The translations under genes and the position numbers were made by a program. Below, piece by piece: positions 1 through 11,111 of a stretch of DNA of 64,000 nucleotides (the first letter of the stretch is position 1; the number at the start of each line of letters is the position of its first letter). Below the pieces are notes generated by a model, which saw nothing but the letters and a program-made list of their open reading frames with translations, ran no database searches and was not told where the DNA came from. The DNA lies in NCBI GenBank assembly GCA_021464415.1, contig CM038468.1, forward strand, positions 31,980,969 to 32,044,968, written 5' to 3'. The stretch comes from Lonicera japonica. Taxonomy: Eukaryota > Streptophyta > Magnoliopsida > Dipsacales > Caprifoliaceae.

Positions 1-1065
1 ATAGCTAACAAGTAGGTAATCTCTGATGATAAGGACCTGTAGGAGCTCGATGCTAAGGAAGCCAAGCGCCAATCAGCTTTCGGAGGTGCTGCCAGCTCTG
101 CCACCCCCAGGACGGATGGAGATGGGTCAAGGTTCTTTATCCCAGGGGTGACTTTACCCACTCTGGGTACAAGAATGCTCCAAAATGCAAGGGTGGCAGG
201 GGTCAACCAGCTAGCTAATGAGTACGATTACCACATGAGCCAGGTAAATATTCCTAACTCACTTATTCTCTTTGAATTTTCACTTCCTAGGCTCTAATTG
301 TCTTCTCTTTTTCAGACCCTCTCCCTCTTTTACTCTACCCTCCATCAGGCTAAGGAGGGAACAAATAACCTAGCTCTGGCCGTAGCTCAGGAGGCTTTAG
401 ATAAGGCCAGATCAGACCTGGCAGTTGCCGAAGAGGATAAAAAGAAAATGCTGGCCCATGCTAGGCAAATGTTAGCTGAGACAATGAGCCTGCAGCCTCA
501 GTTAAGCACCCTCCAAGATCAAACTCAAACTACCATCAGTACAGCCCATGCAGAGGCGAAGCTCGACCACGAAGGCCGGGAAGAGGCCCTTAAACTAGTG
601 GAACGTCAAGGTAGAGATAAGGCAACCAGAAGTCTCAAAGAGCTCCAGAGTCAACTGGCGGTGAGGGACAACGAGCTTTCTTCCTCTTGTTAGAGCAATG
701 AGGCTATGAAATGTTAGATCTCCAAGCTAAAGAAAAAAAATAAAGAGCTCAAGGACTCCGTTCGTGCCATCGAACTGCAAGCCGTAGAAAACTTTTGCTC
801 CCAGGGAGGACCTCTTATTAAAATAATTGATGCGTACGTGGCTGGCTTTTTCAAGTGTCCGGAACTCGCCTTGCAGCAACCCGACAATCTTGAGAGTATA
901 TAGCTCCCTACAGACATGGGCGTGACTCCAGAGCTCAAAGCGAGGATTTTAGAGAAGAGGGGAGACGTTCTGGGTATTCTTCAGCTAATAAGGGAAGAGA
1001 AACTTGGTTTGCTGGAGAAATGGGAGACAAGCAAGCCTGACAATGCTAATGGTGATAAGGCATGA
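1..1065 (+). pseudogene. Coiled-coil additional ORF (aORF) of a Tat-like gypsy element, with one intron, decayed
   Basis: Frame 1 stays open-like from the window edge to a TGA at 1063-1065, broken only by TAG at 13, 40, 691, 715 and 901. A 72-bp intron (244-315, GT...TTTTTCAG) joins two exons without changing frame and removes the in-frame TAA at 295-297. The product is Ala/Lys/Glu/Gln-rich with heptad-like spacing (about codons 120-230), so probably a long coiled coil. It converges tail-to-tail with the pol on the minus strand that ends at 2044. Additional ORFs in antisense orientation between pol and the 3' LTR are known from the Tat lineage of plant Ty3/gypsy elements; assignment to that class is inference from position, intron and coiled coil. 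The 5' part lies outside the window. Function unknown. All five stops are TAG, as expected if CAG codons decayed by C-to-T change. Confidence 0.6.
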
Positions 1066-2043
1066 GGAGCTCAGTAGTTTTAGGAGCAATAGCTATAGGA
1101 TTTCCCATTTTCTTTGCTTTTTTTGTAATAGAAAGTTTAGGACCTCTGTACTCGTTCCTCCTTTTCAATGAAATAAAGAAGTTTTCTTCAAAATTTCTGT
1201 CTTATTTTGCTTTAATTCTTGTCATTTCCTTTTGTCTAGGTTTGTAATATGAGATGTAATGAGCTCTGTGATACTCTAATGCCCCCACAACATAGAAAAA
1301 GGTTGAACATAATTAAGCAAGATAAAAATTTGCCTCCAAATAGGTCTTTACCATATTCACAAGAGGTCAATGACCCGTTTGAGTTTGTTGAACTAGTTAT
1401 GTTTGGGTCTCTCAGTACAAATGGGTTTCTTGTTACTTTGGTTAAGTCTATAAGAGTCATGTCCCCCTAGACTTTAAGCAAAGTTTATTAAGAATTCTTA
1501 GATGTTAGTTGGACTCCTCAGCGTGTAAAAGAGCTCATTGAGCTAATTAGTTACCACACTGACCTCTTTGTAAGAGGAATTGTGCAGTTCTCAGTAGTCT
1601 TGTATTGAGGACCTTTCATGCTTGGTGACTGACTTATATGGTGAGAGGAATTTTTTTGAGGTTTTTGGAGTTTAAAAGAAAAACTTGTTCTTTTGGTTAA
1701 GTCTAGATTAAAGTCATGCCCCCTTTTGGCTTAGGCAAATTCCGACAGTTTTCTCATTTATCACCAGACCTCTTCAGTTGTAAAACTGATCTCTTTGTGA
1801 AAGGGTTTTTATAGAATGTAAGTGTGCTCAATGAGCTAGGCACTTACTAAACTGAACTCTTTGTGAGAGAATTTTTTTTACAGAGTGCAAGTGTGCTCAA
1901 TGAGCTGGGCACTTACTAAATTGACCTCTTTGTGAGAAGATTTTTACATAGTGCACTTTACAAGTAATGACGTACCAAAACAAAACATTTCATATACATT
2001 TTTCTTTAGAAACAACTATTACAAAAATACAAAGTATTTCGGC
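1066..2043. other. Spacer between converging aORF and pol, with short degenerate repeats
   Basis: No coding sequence is supported here. The stretch lies between the stop of the plus-strand coiled-coil ORF and the stop of the minus-strand pol, where Tat-type elements carry non-coding 3' sequence. Its right part contains short imperfect tandem repeats, annotated separately. Two small open frames on opposite strands at 1236-1470 lack any recognisable domain. Confidence 0.6.
1791..1955 (+). repeat. Imperfect 66-69-bp direct repeat
   Basis: The phrase CTCTTTGTGA recurs at 1791, 1857 and 1926. The intervening units each contain GTGTGCTCAATGAGCT and GCACTTACTAAA. This is a short decayed minisatellite in the non-coding 3' part of the Tat-like element; hypervariable tandem repeats are common in that position in this lineage. 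Confidence 0.7.
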
Positions 2044-3278
2044 TCAAGGATAGTATCTATTAAGGTGTTCTATGTTTCATGGTCTCATGAGCTCTATGCC
2101 ATCTACAATCCTCAGATAGTAGGTGCCAGGTCTGCTGACCTTGGTGACAACGTAGGGACCTTCCCATTTAGTGCTTGCCATGTTCAGAAGTCTTGATGGC
2201 TAGGATGACTTTTTGAAGTACCAAGTTACCTACATTTGGACTTCTGTGCTTGACCCTCTTATTGTAACTTTTGACCATGCTTCTTTAATAGGCATCTTTT
2301 TTTTATTCGAGCTTGCTCTCTCTTTTCTTTAGGGAGGTCTAAATTAGCCAGGAGGCCTTCGTTGTTACGAGCTGGGTCATGATGGTTGATTTTGCGCGTT
2401 GGTACTCCTATCTCCACTGGGATAACTGCTTCAGTTCCGTAGGTTAGAGAGAAAGAAATTTCACCAGTTGGACCTCTGATGGTGGTCTTGTAAGCCCATA
2501 GAACCGATGGGAGCTCTTTAGACCAATTTCCTTTGGAATCATCAAGTCTTTTTTTCAACGAGCTCAGTAGGGTTCTGTTGGCGTCCTTTGCTTGGCTGTT
2601 GGCTTGAGGATGGACAGGTGAGCTGTAATGGTTTTCAATTCCATGCCCTTCGTAAAAGTCTCTGTAGAGGTAGCAATCGAATTATTTTTTATTGTCAATG
2701 ATCAGCACCTTTGGGAGATTAAAGTGGCAAATGATGTTTTTCCACATGAAGTTTTGGATCTTCATGGTGGTGATCGTATTCAGTGGTTCTGCCTCAGCCC
2801 ACTTGATGAAGTAATCAATAGCTACTACTGCAAACTTGGTCTGCCATTGCCTAAGGGGAAAGGTCCAACTATGTCCATGCCCCATTGAAAGAATGGCTAG
2901 GGGCTGCTGACAGGGCTCATTAGCTCTGTCAGAAGTTGTTGGACATTAGCAAACCGCTGGCACTTGTCAAATTTTCTCACGAGCTCCTTGGCGTCTTGTA
3001 GCATAGTAGGCTAGAAGTAGCCTTGTCTTCCAATTTTGAGGGCTAGTGAGCGAGTTGCCGGATGCTCCCCACACAATCCTTCATGAATCTCTAACAGAGC
3101 TACTTGTAGGATAGTAGTACAGTGTGGCCTCAATGACCACGTATCTGTTGAAAAAATATTTTATCCTTTTGGTCATCTTCTTATTTTTAGAAAGAACTCC
3201 ACTCGTGAGGTAGTCCAAAATTGGGTTAATCCAGCATTTGCAGACCTGCACTGGGGCCAAATCTAGCTCTACAAGTTC
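2044..3278 (-). pseudogene. Integrase of Tat-like Ty3/gypsy polyprotein, frameshifted
   Basis: Reading the minus strand from about 3150 gives the zinc-finger region (GRQGYF, then KCQRF), the core (MDIVGPFPLG, IDYFIKWAEAEPL, LPKVLIIDN), a segment with PQANSQAKDANRTLL, then LPSVLWAYKTT and the C-terminal domain ending PWNIEHLNRYYP with TGA at 2044-2046. The first two catalytic aspartates are visible (MDIVGP and IIDN). The expected glutamate before NRTLL is replaced (AKDANR), and one cysteine of the KC-DKC pair reads Phe. At least two frameshifts and several TAG/TGA stops replace Trp or Gln codons. It is not functional. It is the 3' end of pol, followed at once by the spacer and the converging ORF. 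Confidence 0.85.
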
Positions 3279-3884
3279 CTATATAGCTTTTCTTTCCAGG
3301 TACTCTATATGAACACCACTGAGTATTTCTGAGGATGAAGCAAGTTTGGCCAGGCGATTTACTTTATTATTCTGAGCTCGTGGGACCTTGACAAAAACTA
3401 AGTTTGTGTACCTCTGAGCGGCTGCTCTAGCCTTAGCCAAATAAGCAGCCATGCAATCTTCTTTTGTCATGTTGTGGCCAAGTATTTAGCCAACAGCGAT
3501 GGCAAAATCGTTATAGACAACATTATGTTTTGCTCCCAAGTCGCCAACTATCCTCAGACCTGATATGATGGCTTCGTACTTAGCCTTATTATTGGAGGCT
3601 TTGAAGAGGAATTTTAGAGCTATCTTTAGGGTGTTAGCCTCAGGAGTGATCAGTACTAAACCAGCACTAGAACCATTCAAGTTGGAAGCTCCATCTGCAT
3701 GAAGTATCCATATGGGAATTTCTAGCTGCAAGTTCAAAGAGGTGGCGGAGCTCGAAGTGCCTGGGTCCATAGGCGATATCAATTCTAGTGGTTCAGTGAT
3801 CTGTTCTTCATCATAAGTGAACTTTGCTATGAAGTCTGTGACAGCCTGGCCTTTGATCGAAGTCCGAGGCTTGCAATTGATCAC
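3279..3884 (-). pseudogene. Second (archaeal-type) RNase H domain of the Tat-like pol
   Basis: The minus frame reads WILHADGASNLNGSSAGLVL, then NNKAKYEAIISGLRIV, then after a TAA at 3486 continues MTKEDCMAAYLAKA and VPRAQNNKVNRLAKLAS. The DG...S, E and D positions of an RNase H fold are recognisable. The usual DSQLVVNQ segment reads NDFAIAVG-stop, so a catalytic Asp is lost. Dual RNase H domains, with an additional archaeal-type one between the RT-linked RNase H and integrase, are a known hallmark of the Tat/Ogre group, which is the main reason for the lineage call. The preceding RT-RNaseH ORF ends at a TAG (3888) where Gln is expected. Confidence 0.85.
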
Positions 3885-3887
3885 AAA

Positions 3888-5300
3888 CTATTCGAGCTCT
3901 ACATCCCAAATGGCCAATCTTCCTGATTGCTCTGGCTTGTCAAGAACCCTTCGCAATGGCTGGTCTATGAGCACATCAATGGTGTGGGCCTGGAAGTAAG
4001 GCTTCAGCTTCCTGGAGGTGATGAAGAGTGTGTAAGCCAACTTTTTCAACCTTGGATAATTCAGCTCGGCGGCATAGAGAGCTCTGCTTGTGTAATAGAC
4101 TAGTAGTTGTGCCCCCTCTTCGTTTTTTGTAAGGGCTAAGCTAACTGCTGTTTGTGATACTACTAGGTACATGCTCAGAATTTTCCCCTTCTTTGGTGAG
4201 CTAAGGAGAGGAGGAGCTCCTAGGTACTGCTTGAACTGTTGAAAAGCCAACTCGCATTCCTCTGTCCACTCGAGGGCTTTGAAGAAGAGATGGCACTTGT
4301 CTATTGTCTTGGAAATAAATCTATTTAGAGCTGCCACCCTCCCTACTAGGCTTTGGACCTCCTTTGGTTTGGTTAGAGATCTCATGTTGATTGGAGCTTG
4401 TATTTTCTCAGGGTTGGCTTCGATTCCCCTTTGAGTTACCATGAAACCCAGAAACTTCCCCCCTTTCACTCCAAAAGCACACTTAGCTGGGTTGAGGGAC
4501 ATTCTATTTAGCCTTAGTAAGGCGAAGGCCTTATTGAGGTCTGCCACATGGCTGGAAGCTTTGAGACACTTGACTAGCATGTCATCAATGTAAACTTCTA
4601 TGTTTCTGTCAATCTGATCCTTGAACAATGTGTTCATGACCCTATGGTAAGTAGCTCCGGCATTCTTAAGACCAAATGACATGGCCTTGTAACAATAGTC
4701 GCCCTCATTAGTGATGAAGGATGTCTTATCTTCGTATTCGGGGGCCATCTTGACTTGATTATATCCATAATAGGCATTCATGAAGCTCAGCATCTTGTGG
4801 TCGGTGGTTGCATCTACCAACTGATCAACTTTTGGGAGTGAGAAGTTGTCTTTTGGGCAAGCCTTATTGAGGACTTTGAAGTCGACACACATTCGTCACT
4901 TCCCGCTATGCTTCTTCACGAGCACCACATTAGAAAACCACTTTGGGTAGTGGATTTCCTGAATGAAACCAGCTCGAATGAGCTTCTGAACCTCTTCTTT
5001 TACAGTCAAGTTTCTTTTTGCTGTAAATTTTATTTTCTTCTGTTTCACTGGCTTAAAGGCTGGGTTAGTGTTGAGTCGGTGCACCATAACTTCTGAATTC
5101 AACCCCTTCATATCATCATGGGACCAGGCAAAGGCGTCAGCATTAGCCCGTAAGCATTGGGATAGCTCTTCATTAACCTCTGGACTGAGCTAGTTGCTAA
5201 TCTTCAACACCCTATCAGGCTGTAGCGGGTCTAAGAGTAGATCCTCTAGGTCCTCAACTGGTTTGCCTCTGAGCTCTTTCTCTTCATCTCGGGAGTCCAG
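3888..5300 (-). pseudogene. Reverse transcriptase plus RNase H of Tat-like Ty3/gypsy element
   Basis: The longest clean stretch of the element. On the minus strand 5111-4896 gives the RT fingers (KLIRAGFIQEIHYPKWFSNVV), then a TGA at 4896 stands where Trp is expected. From 4892: CVDFKVLNKACPKDNFSLP, FMNAYYGYNQVKM, MSFGLKNAGATYHRVMN and the active-site box YIDDMLVK. RNase H follows (LALTKNEEGAQLLVYYTSRAL). The wording CVDF.DLNKACPKD with YxDDMLVK is typical of non-chromovirus Tat elements rather than chromoviruses. The polymerase box is intact, but the stops make the gene dead. Upstream (5112-5300) a linker with an acidic region joins it to protease in several broken frames. Confidence 0.9.
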
Positions 5301-6068
5301 AGTATCAATCTTCCACTTCTCTGATCGTGAAGCCCTTATATGTTAGCCAATTCTTCGACAGCTGCGGCTTAGCGCTCTACAACTATGATATCAGCTATTC
5401 TAACCTCTTTTAGAGCTCTAAACTGGCAGTATCAGGCTTCTACTTGGTTTTCTCTAACCTCCCCTACTCTGTGGGGGGTTGGGAACTTCATGGTCAAACT
5501 GCAAGTCAAAATTGCAGCTCTGATTTCGGTAAGAGTACCCCTACCTAAGATGGCATTGTAGTGGGGAGCCTTGTCTAGTATCAGGAATTATACGATGATG
5601 GTGATTTTCTTTGGAGCTGTTCCCAAAGTCATAGCGAGCTTGATAGTTCTTAAGGATTTGGTATTTTCTCCAGAAAAACCGACCAGTGTGACTGTCGAAG
5701 GGGTCAGGTGCTCGGTGGTGAGGCTCATGGCTTTGAAAGCACTATAATACATGAGGTTAGAAGTAGCCCCTGTGTCAATAAGAATTCGATGGACATTATG
5801 ATTGCCCACCATCACCGTTACCACTAAAGGATCATCATGCGGGAAATTTACCCCATTCATGTCCTCGTCCATGAAGGTGATCTCCTTAACATCATACTTC
5901 ACCATTTTTGTATGCCTGAAACTGAAGCACTCCGCCTCCGAGCTCGAAGACTTAGCATGTCTAATGTAGGCCTTTTTAGACCTATTGATGTTTTCGGAGT
6001 AGGACGAGCTCCCCTCAATCATGTAGATATCATTAGTGTGCTCATTTCCCTTTGCCTTTGGGGGAACT
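5301..6068 (-). pseudogene. Aspartic protease and gag-pro linker of the Tat-like element
   Basis: The minus frame starting above 6022 reads a Ser-rich linker, KEITFMDEDMNGVNFPHDDP, then the protease motif RILIDTGATSNLMY, ending at TAA 5588 where a Gln codon is likely. It resumes with APHYNAILGRGTLTEIRAAI and MKFPTPHRVG down to about 5440. The catalytic DTG is present (many Tat elements have DNG/DTG here). The gag part is missing because an LTR-like sequence begins at 6069 inside the linker. No gag remnant was recognised on the other side. Confidence 0.8.
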
Positions 6069-6476
6069 TGTAATACCCCGTGCTCCTTTTTCTGCGTTAA
6101 CCTTCTCTTAAGCTCGGTTAAGGCTTAATCTTCGTTGGAGCACGAGGATTGGGTTCCGAGCCCTTCGTACTCGACCCAATACTTTTAGCATGTCATGGTA
6201 GACATAGTAAGTTTGAGGGTACAATCGTTACATTATTCGGGAGGTTTGGATTGAAACCAAGGCGATAATCGTGTGTTTCGACTTTTCGCGATTCATCAAT
6301 TTTTGGCCAATTTTGAAAGGCCATAACTTCTTCATCGGATATCCAAACAACTTTTTGTTTGCGGCCACGTCTTCATTTCTTTCCCCTCTACAACTTTCGT
6401 GTTTAGGACGATTTGAGATTCGGCCATTTTGAGGTCCATTTCGGGCTCAGAAAGTCATTTGCTGTTGCAGTGACTT

Positions 6477-6552
6477 CCATGATCGATCATGGTTCTCCAG
6501 AAGGGTTCCGAGGGGTTGATGATTGATCATAGGGACCCATGATCGATCATGG
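6477..6552. promoter_or_regulatory. Pair of perfect CCATGATCGATCATGG palindromes upstream of TATTTAA
   Basis: The 16-bp palindrome is perfect at 6477-6492 and 6537-6552, with a degenerate copy (TGATTGATCA) at about 6521. A TATTTAA element follows near 6598, then a CA-rich start-site-like stretch. The same 16-mer recurs in the Athila-like LTRs at 18230-18374 although the surrounding LTRs differ. A regulatory role is inference. Confidence 0.5.
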
Positions 6553-7870
6553 TTCCGGCCTGGCGAGTTTTTAAACGTTTTAAACCCGTTTTCACCTATT
6601 TAACACCTCTACACCACCATTTTCAAGCTATACACATACACCACAATTTAAAGAGTTCTATAGAGATAGAGTGGGATATTCTTGAGGGTTCTTGTAGGAT
6701 CTTCATTCCTACATAAGATTTGGGACTAACGAGCACTATTCATCATATTCTTCACCTCATTCCTCTATTGGAACTCTAAGGGAGAAGCTAGGGTTTCGTG
6801 ATTGAGGTGTCTATGTGTCTCTAAGCTTTCCAGTCTTTCGAATTATCGTCAATAGAGGTGGGAACACTAGTATAAAACCTCTTTTACAAAATATTTACAT
6901 GTTGCATTAATGATTTGTACTAAAATTGGGGATTTCTTTAAAAACCCTAGGTTTTATGCATATTCAAGGGGTTAGGCTAGATAAACCCTCGATTGGTGAT
7001 AAGTATTGATGGTTTCTTGCATCTATTACATATTTTGAGCATTTAATCATCGTTTTCACTCATATACCTAATGTTTTATGAAGAACTTATCTCATACGCA
7101 TATGTTTAACCTAAGAATTAGGGGTTTTGGGATTTATGTGTATAGAGTGGTTGATTTTGGGTTATTGATGGTAGGAATACATACATATGCTATTAGAAGT
7201 GATTGTGGAACACTATCCTTGGATTTGGTGTCAAAAGCCCACTAAGGCGGAGTGGTGCATAACAAACATTGAATCTTGTGCCTTGTAGAGGCTACGGTTA
7301 GTACAAGTGAGGAGATACAAACCCGATACACCTTAGAAATATTATTACCTTAGCTTAGTGGGTTATAGATCGTCGTGGCTCTAAGTAAGGTGAGGTTGGG
7401 TTGCCGTGAAATTACCGGTTAAGCGAGAATCACCTTAGTTAAGGCTTAGCTTGACGACGTGGCTTGAGAATTATCATAAAACACTGATGGCTTTAGTTTA
7501 ATACATATGACACCTAATGAGAGGTAATATACTGATAATGAGATGTTATAGTCACGATTTACCTTGTGGGCCTTACAATGCAAGTGAGATGTGGTGATAG
7601 TAATATTGTTGACTAATGAACATGTACGAAATCAGTTTGTATACATAACATATTATAAAACATAAGGAATTGATAAGAAATCTATTAGCCGTAAAACTTA
7701 AATAATGGCATAACTATGAGGCCAAAGACATGATTTATATTGTTGTGTTATGTGAATGATATTGATAATTATTGATGTTGTGACATCTATGTTGTATATA
7801 CATGTCGTTGATTGATGTTTTGGCCAATTATCAATGTGGACATTGGTTGTAAGGTTATAGTCTTACCAAG

Positions 7871-8014
7871 GAAGGTTGTATCCCTACCATATAATTGGGT
7901 TGTAGCCCATTGACTGCGGTTGTAGCCGTTAAGATTGAGTACCGGTACTAATTGTAGGTTGGAGCCTAAATTGATTCAGGGTTGGAGCCCTGTGAGATAT
8001 TAGGGTTGCAACCC
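7871..8014. repeat. Array of mini-inverted repeats of GGGTTGNAGCCC type
   Basis: Five to six short self-complementary units follow each other every 20-38 bp: TGGGTTGTAGCCCA (7896), CGGTTGTAGCCG (7917), GTACCGGTAC (7939), TAGGTTGGAGCCTA (7955), CAGGGTTGGAGCCCTG (7977) and GGGTTGCAACCC (8003). The sequence varies but the GG.TTG..GCC framework and pairing are kept, which suggests a structured repeat. A comparable GC-rich hairpin cluster lies in the related unit at 62521-62690. Confidence 0.65.
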
Positions 8015-8951
8015 AATATTGTGCAATTGTAGCCGCCTGTTTATGTTATCATATTGATGTATATTGCCTTCTCGTGGATGAGTGTTCATAGTCCTGCGTT
8101 TAGTAGCTTTCTTGGCTTGCAGATTAGCTCATGTGACTCTATTAACGGGACTGTGTGTTCTGGGAAGTAGTGGCCTTACACTTATGTGAAAGATCTTAAG
8201 GTAGTTCTGTCCTTGGATGAACTTGCTTGTACAAGTGTTCTTCTTGTTAACTATTTTGAGCGTAGTTCCTGGGAAAATGTCTTGCGTGGGTTTAACTCCA
8301 AATAAATTACAAGTTAAGACCAAGTCCCTGGGCAGTTCACTCACTTAGAGGAGACATGATTAGTTTAGAGCCTGGGGTCCTTCGGGAGCCGATACTCTAA
8401 GCCTAATGACCGCAGGAGTAAGCTTGAGGCTTTATACAAAAGATATGACAGATTGATCTTTACTTTTATAGTTGTATCATATCTCTTGTTATTATTATCA
8501 TTCCTTATGTGATTACGTTGGGAATATTATATGACAAGCATTACATGTGCAAGTTGACTACTGAGGTCAGGTTTATAATATACATAAAGGATTAACGATT
8601 AAAGTGGAAGTATAAAGCATGTGCGTAAAGATATCCACTAAGTTGTGGGTGTGTGACTGATTCTCACAATATACCAATATTCGCATTCAAATACTAAGTG
8701 AGAAGCTTTGCAGCCATGTGCGAATTGATGGACTTCATAATGAATTATTATCAACGTGGAAAATAATGAGTACCGTTGCATTCCGAACCTTAGGAAGCGA
8801 ATGATATTAGTTAAGTAAATCTCATTAGATAGATTATCTAGCTACGCTATGAGATTGTTAGGTATAATTCATAGACGGGATTAAGAGGTAGGACTAGCGT
8901 AATTGGTTCGGGTAGCTTCCGGGTACTAAGATGGGTATCCTAGTGATTATT

Positions 8952-10554
8952 GTGACGCCCCAAATCCCGTTATGAGATTTTCACCTCCGGGACCTGGTTA
9001 ATCACGGATGCCGTGCACAACGGCGGGTTCAAAATGTAAAGTTTTCAACTTTTAAAAAGTATTCTTAGATAAAATGTGGTTTGTTTAAAAGTCCCTTTTA
9101 AAAAAATTTCGGCATGTGGAGTTCGTTTACTTAATAAACCAACCTGTAAAGTTTAAAACCATTTTCATGCAAATACAACCACTCCACATTTAAAATCATT
9201 CATACAAGTTTACATTACAATTTACTTATCAAAGTCATAGTCCATTTGCAATACAATAAAAAAAACCAAACAATTATATAACTTAGTCCTTTATCTAAGG
9301 ACTACAGAGGTCTAAGGAAAATCAGAGGCTTCTAAATGGACTCCACGCTCCTGCCCCGAAGCCTACCTGCAAAACTGTTTAGAAAAAGGAATGAGCCAAA
9401 TCCAGGCTCAGCGAAAACTATAGAGTTTTGTATAAAAAGTACATAGAGCAACCACAGGCGCGTGTATGTTTTGAAGAAGGTAATTATCCTACTAGGATAG
9501 TTTGAAAACAATGATATATGATGCAATTCACACAACTATACATGTCGAACCCCCACTAGGATTCCCGTCTTAGTCATTGGAAGCTATTTCATTCACTTTC
9601 TGATCCTGTCTTCCCAAGTTCCTAGTTACTAACCCATTCTATGGGTTTATGTCCCTCTATAAAAGGATATCCTAGGAATATCTCAATAAAGTTCTAACTC
9701 TCTACGATTCGTCATGCTTTGGTGGATTTGTTCTATGGTGGGAATCGATATTAGACCTCACGAATCCTGTGCTTGTATGGAGAGTCGACAACTAAAGGCC
9801 AAGCATTAAACATTTCCTCTTTGTTTATAGTTCATTATGTACTCCATACTTAGCTGAGTAACAAGATCTATCACAAGATCTATCATTATGATAGTCAAGC
9901 GTATCTCTATGTATATTCCTATCCATTCAATATAATCCAAGTACATTCGCATGTTATCCGCAACGTATATATATATTCAGAATAATACTTGCATAAAAAA
10001 TATAAGAAATAACACGATAAAATCTATCAAGATCATCGTTATACATGTCTTTGTGTTATCTCCGTACCAATTGAGACTTAGTCTCAATAATCGACCGTGT
10101 TGTTTGAGACATGTATCTCAATAATCATTTTGATCTCACTAATCACCATAATACCCGTATTCGTCCAAGCGTCACCAGGTCTGCATTTCGTGGCCTTTCA
10201 CCCACGCGACAACAGGCCCTCCCGTTATTTTTCGTGCACGGTTTCGGGTCTTGCACCCAGGAGACTGCGTCCCAACTTCCAGCCCCTTGCAATAAGACCA
10301 CACCTGGGGCTGATCAATGGACTAATTCTATTTCGCCATACTCACACAAGTCATTCCATCACCAAATAACAATAAAGAATAATAAAACGTACAGCTCATT
10401 CATATATATATATATATATATATATGTGTGGGTGTGCACATATATAACAAGTTTATACAATCCATCACACTTGGAATAGAACGTATATATATCTCGTTTC
10501 ATTGTGCCGATAAGATAATTCACATATTAGGATTTATAGTCACTTATATATATA
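8952..10554 (-). mobile_element. Long LTR-like sequence B, opposite orientation, left part
   Basis: The edge TGTGACGCCCCAAATCCCG at 8952 is the reverse complement of the end of the 58811-63727 unit. The next about 450 bp also correspond to 63727 read backwards, including GACGGCGGGT-like text, AAACCAACCTGTAAA and ACCTGCAAA...GGAATGAGCCAAA. It is therefore a relative lying in minus orientation. A GC-rich hairpin-bearing segment sits at 10150-10330, as in its relatives. It is interrupted at 10555 by a Helitron and may continue at 12962-13140. Small ORFs here (9332-9535, 10097-10479) lack known domains and are not called. Confidence 0.55.
10402..10424. repeat. (TA)n microsatellite
   Basis: About eleven TA dinucleotides in a row inside LTR-like sequence B. 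Confidence 0.9.
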
Positions 10555-10566
10555 CTAGGGTATGCC

Positions 10567-10582
10567 CGTGCCCGAGGGCACG
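10567..10582 (-). terminator. Helitron 3'-terminal hairpin
   Basis: CGTGCCC and GGGCACG pair perfectly around a 2-nt loop, 8 nt before the terminal CTAG on the minus strand. This is the normal position of a Helitron transposition-termination hairpin. Confidence 0.75.
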
Positions 10583-11111
10583 AAATAGCGAAAAAATTAA
10601 CGATGATTTTTTTAAAAAAAAATGTGTACAATTTAGCATAATGGAATAAAAAAATATTTATTTATTTTCATCTGCTGTACCTATGGCATGATAATTTACT
10701 GGTAGTAAAAGCTCAATTTTTACTTATTTTTTTCTAACGTAAAATTGTAATAAACTCAAAACTTATTTAATTAAATTTTTTTGATAATTTTAATTTCTAA
10801 CATTTTTTTATTCAAAACATTATAAAGGAAAATTTCTCATTGGCCACCAATAATCTTATTCACTTATCGCAAATAACAAAAAAATATTACATTATCGATC
10901 ATTTTTCAACCGAATCCATCATGATCAGTTTAAAATTAACACAAATCAATAAATCGTATTCATATTCCAATGTCAACATCGGTAGGTTTGGTAATGGTTG
11001 CATATTCGGTTGTATTCAACTTGGTTGTCTTAAATTATTTGTTGAAATAACAAATATAGTTTGAATATTATTTGTTCACCAACGACAAAAAAAAAATTAT
11101 TCATTTAAATC

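Larger units (their letters stand above)
6069..8951 (+). mobile_element. Long LTR-like sequence A inserted into the Tat-like pol
   Basis: It begins TGTAATACCCCG, a typical plant gypsy LTR start, cutting the protease linker. The first 350 bp match the start of the unit at 58811 in order (GAGCCCTTCGTAC region, CATTATTCGGG, TTTTTGGCCAA, GGCCATAACTT, then a TTTGCGG-CAAGTCTTCAT-like stretch), so the two are relatives. It contains TCGA-centred palindromes (6477-6552), a TATA-like TATTTAA near 6598 and an array of mini-hairpins (7871-8014). The right end is not a recognisable LTR end; another LTR-like sequence starts at 8952 in the other orientation, so this copy is probably truncated. Candidate TSD GAACT on the left has no partner. 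No coding sequence was seen. Confidence 0.6.

Noticed and set aside
10097..10649. Overlapping ORFs in three frames
   Set aside because: Located within an LTR-like sequence containing a TA microsatellite and the Helitron end; no domain or codon bias.
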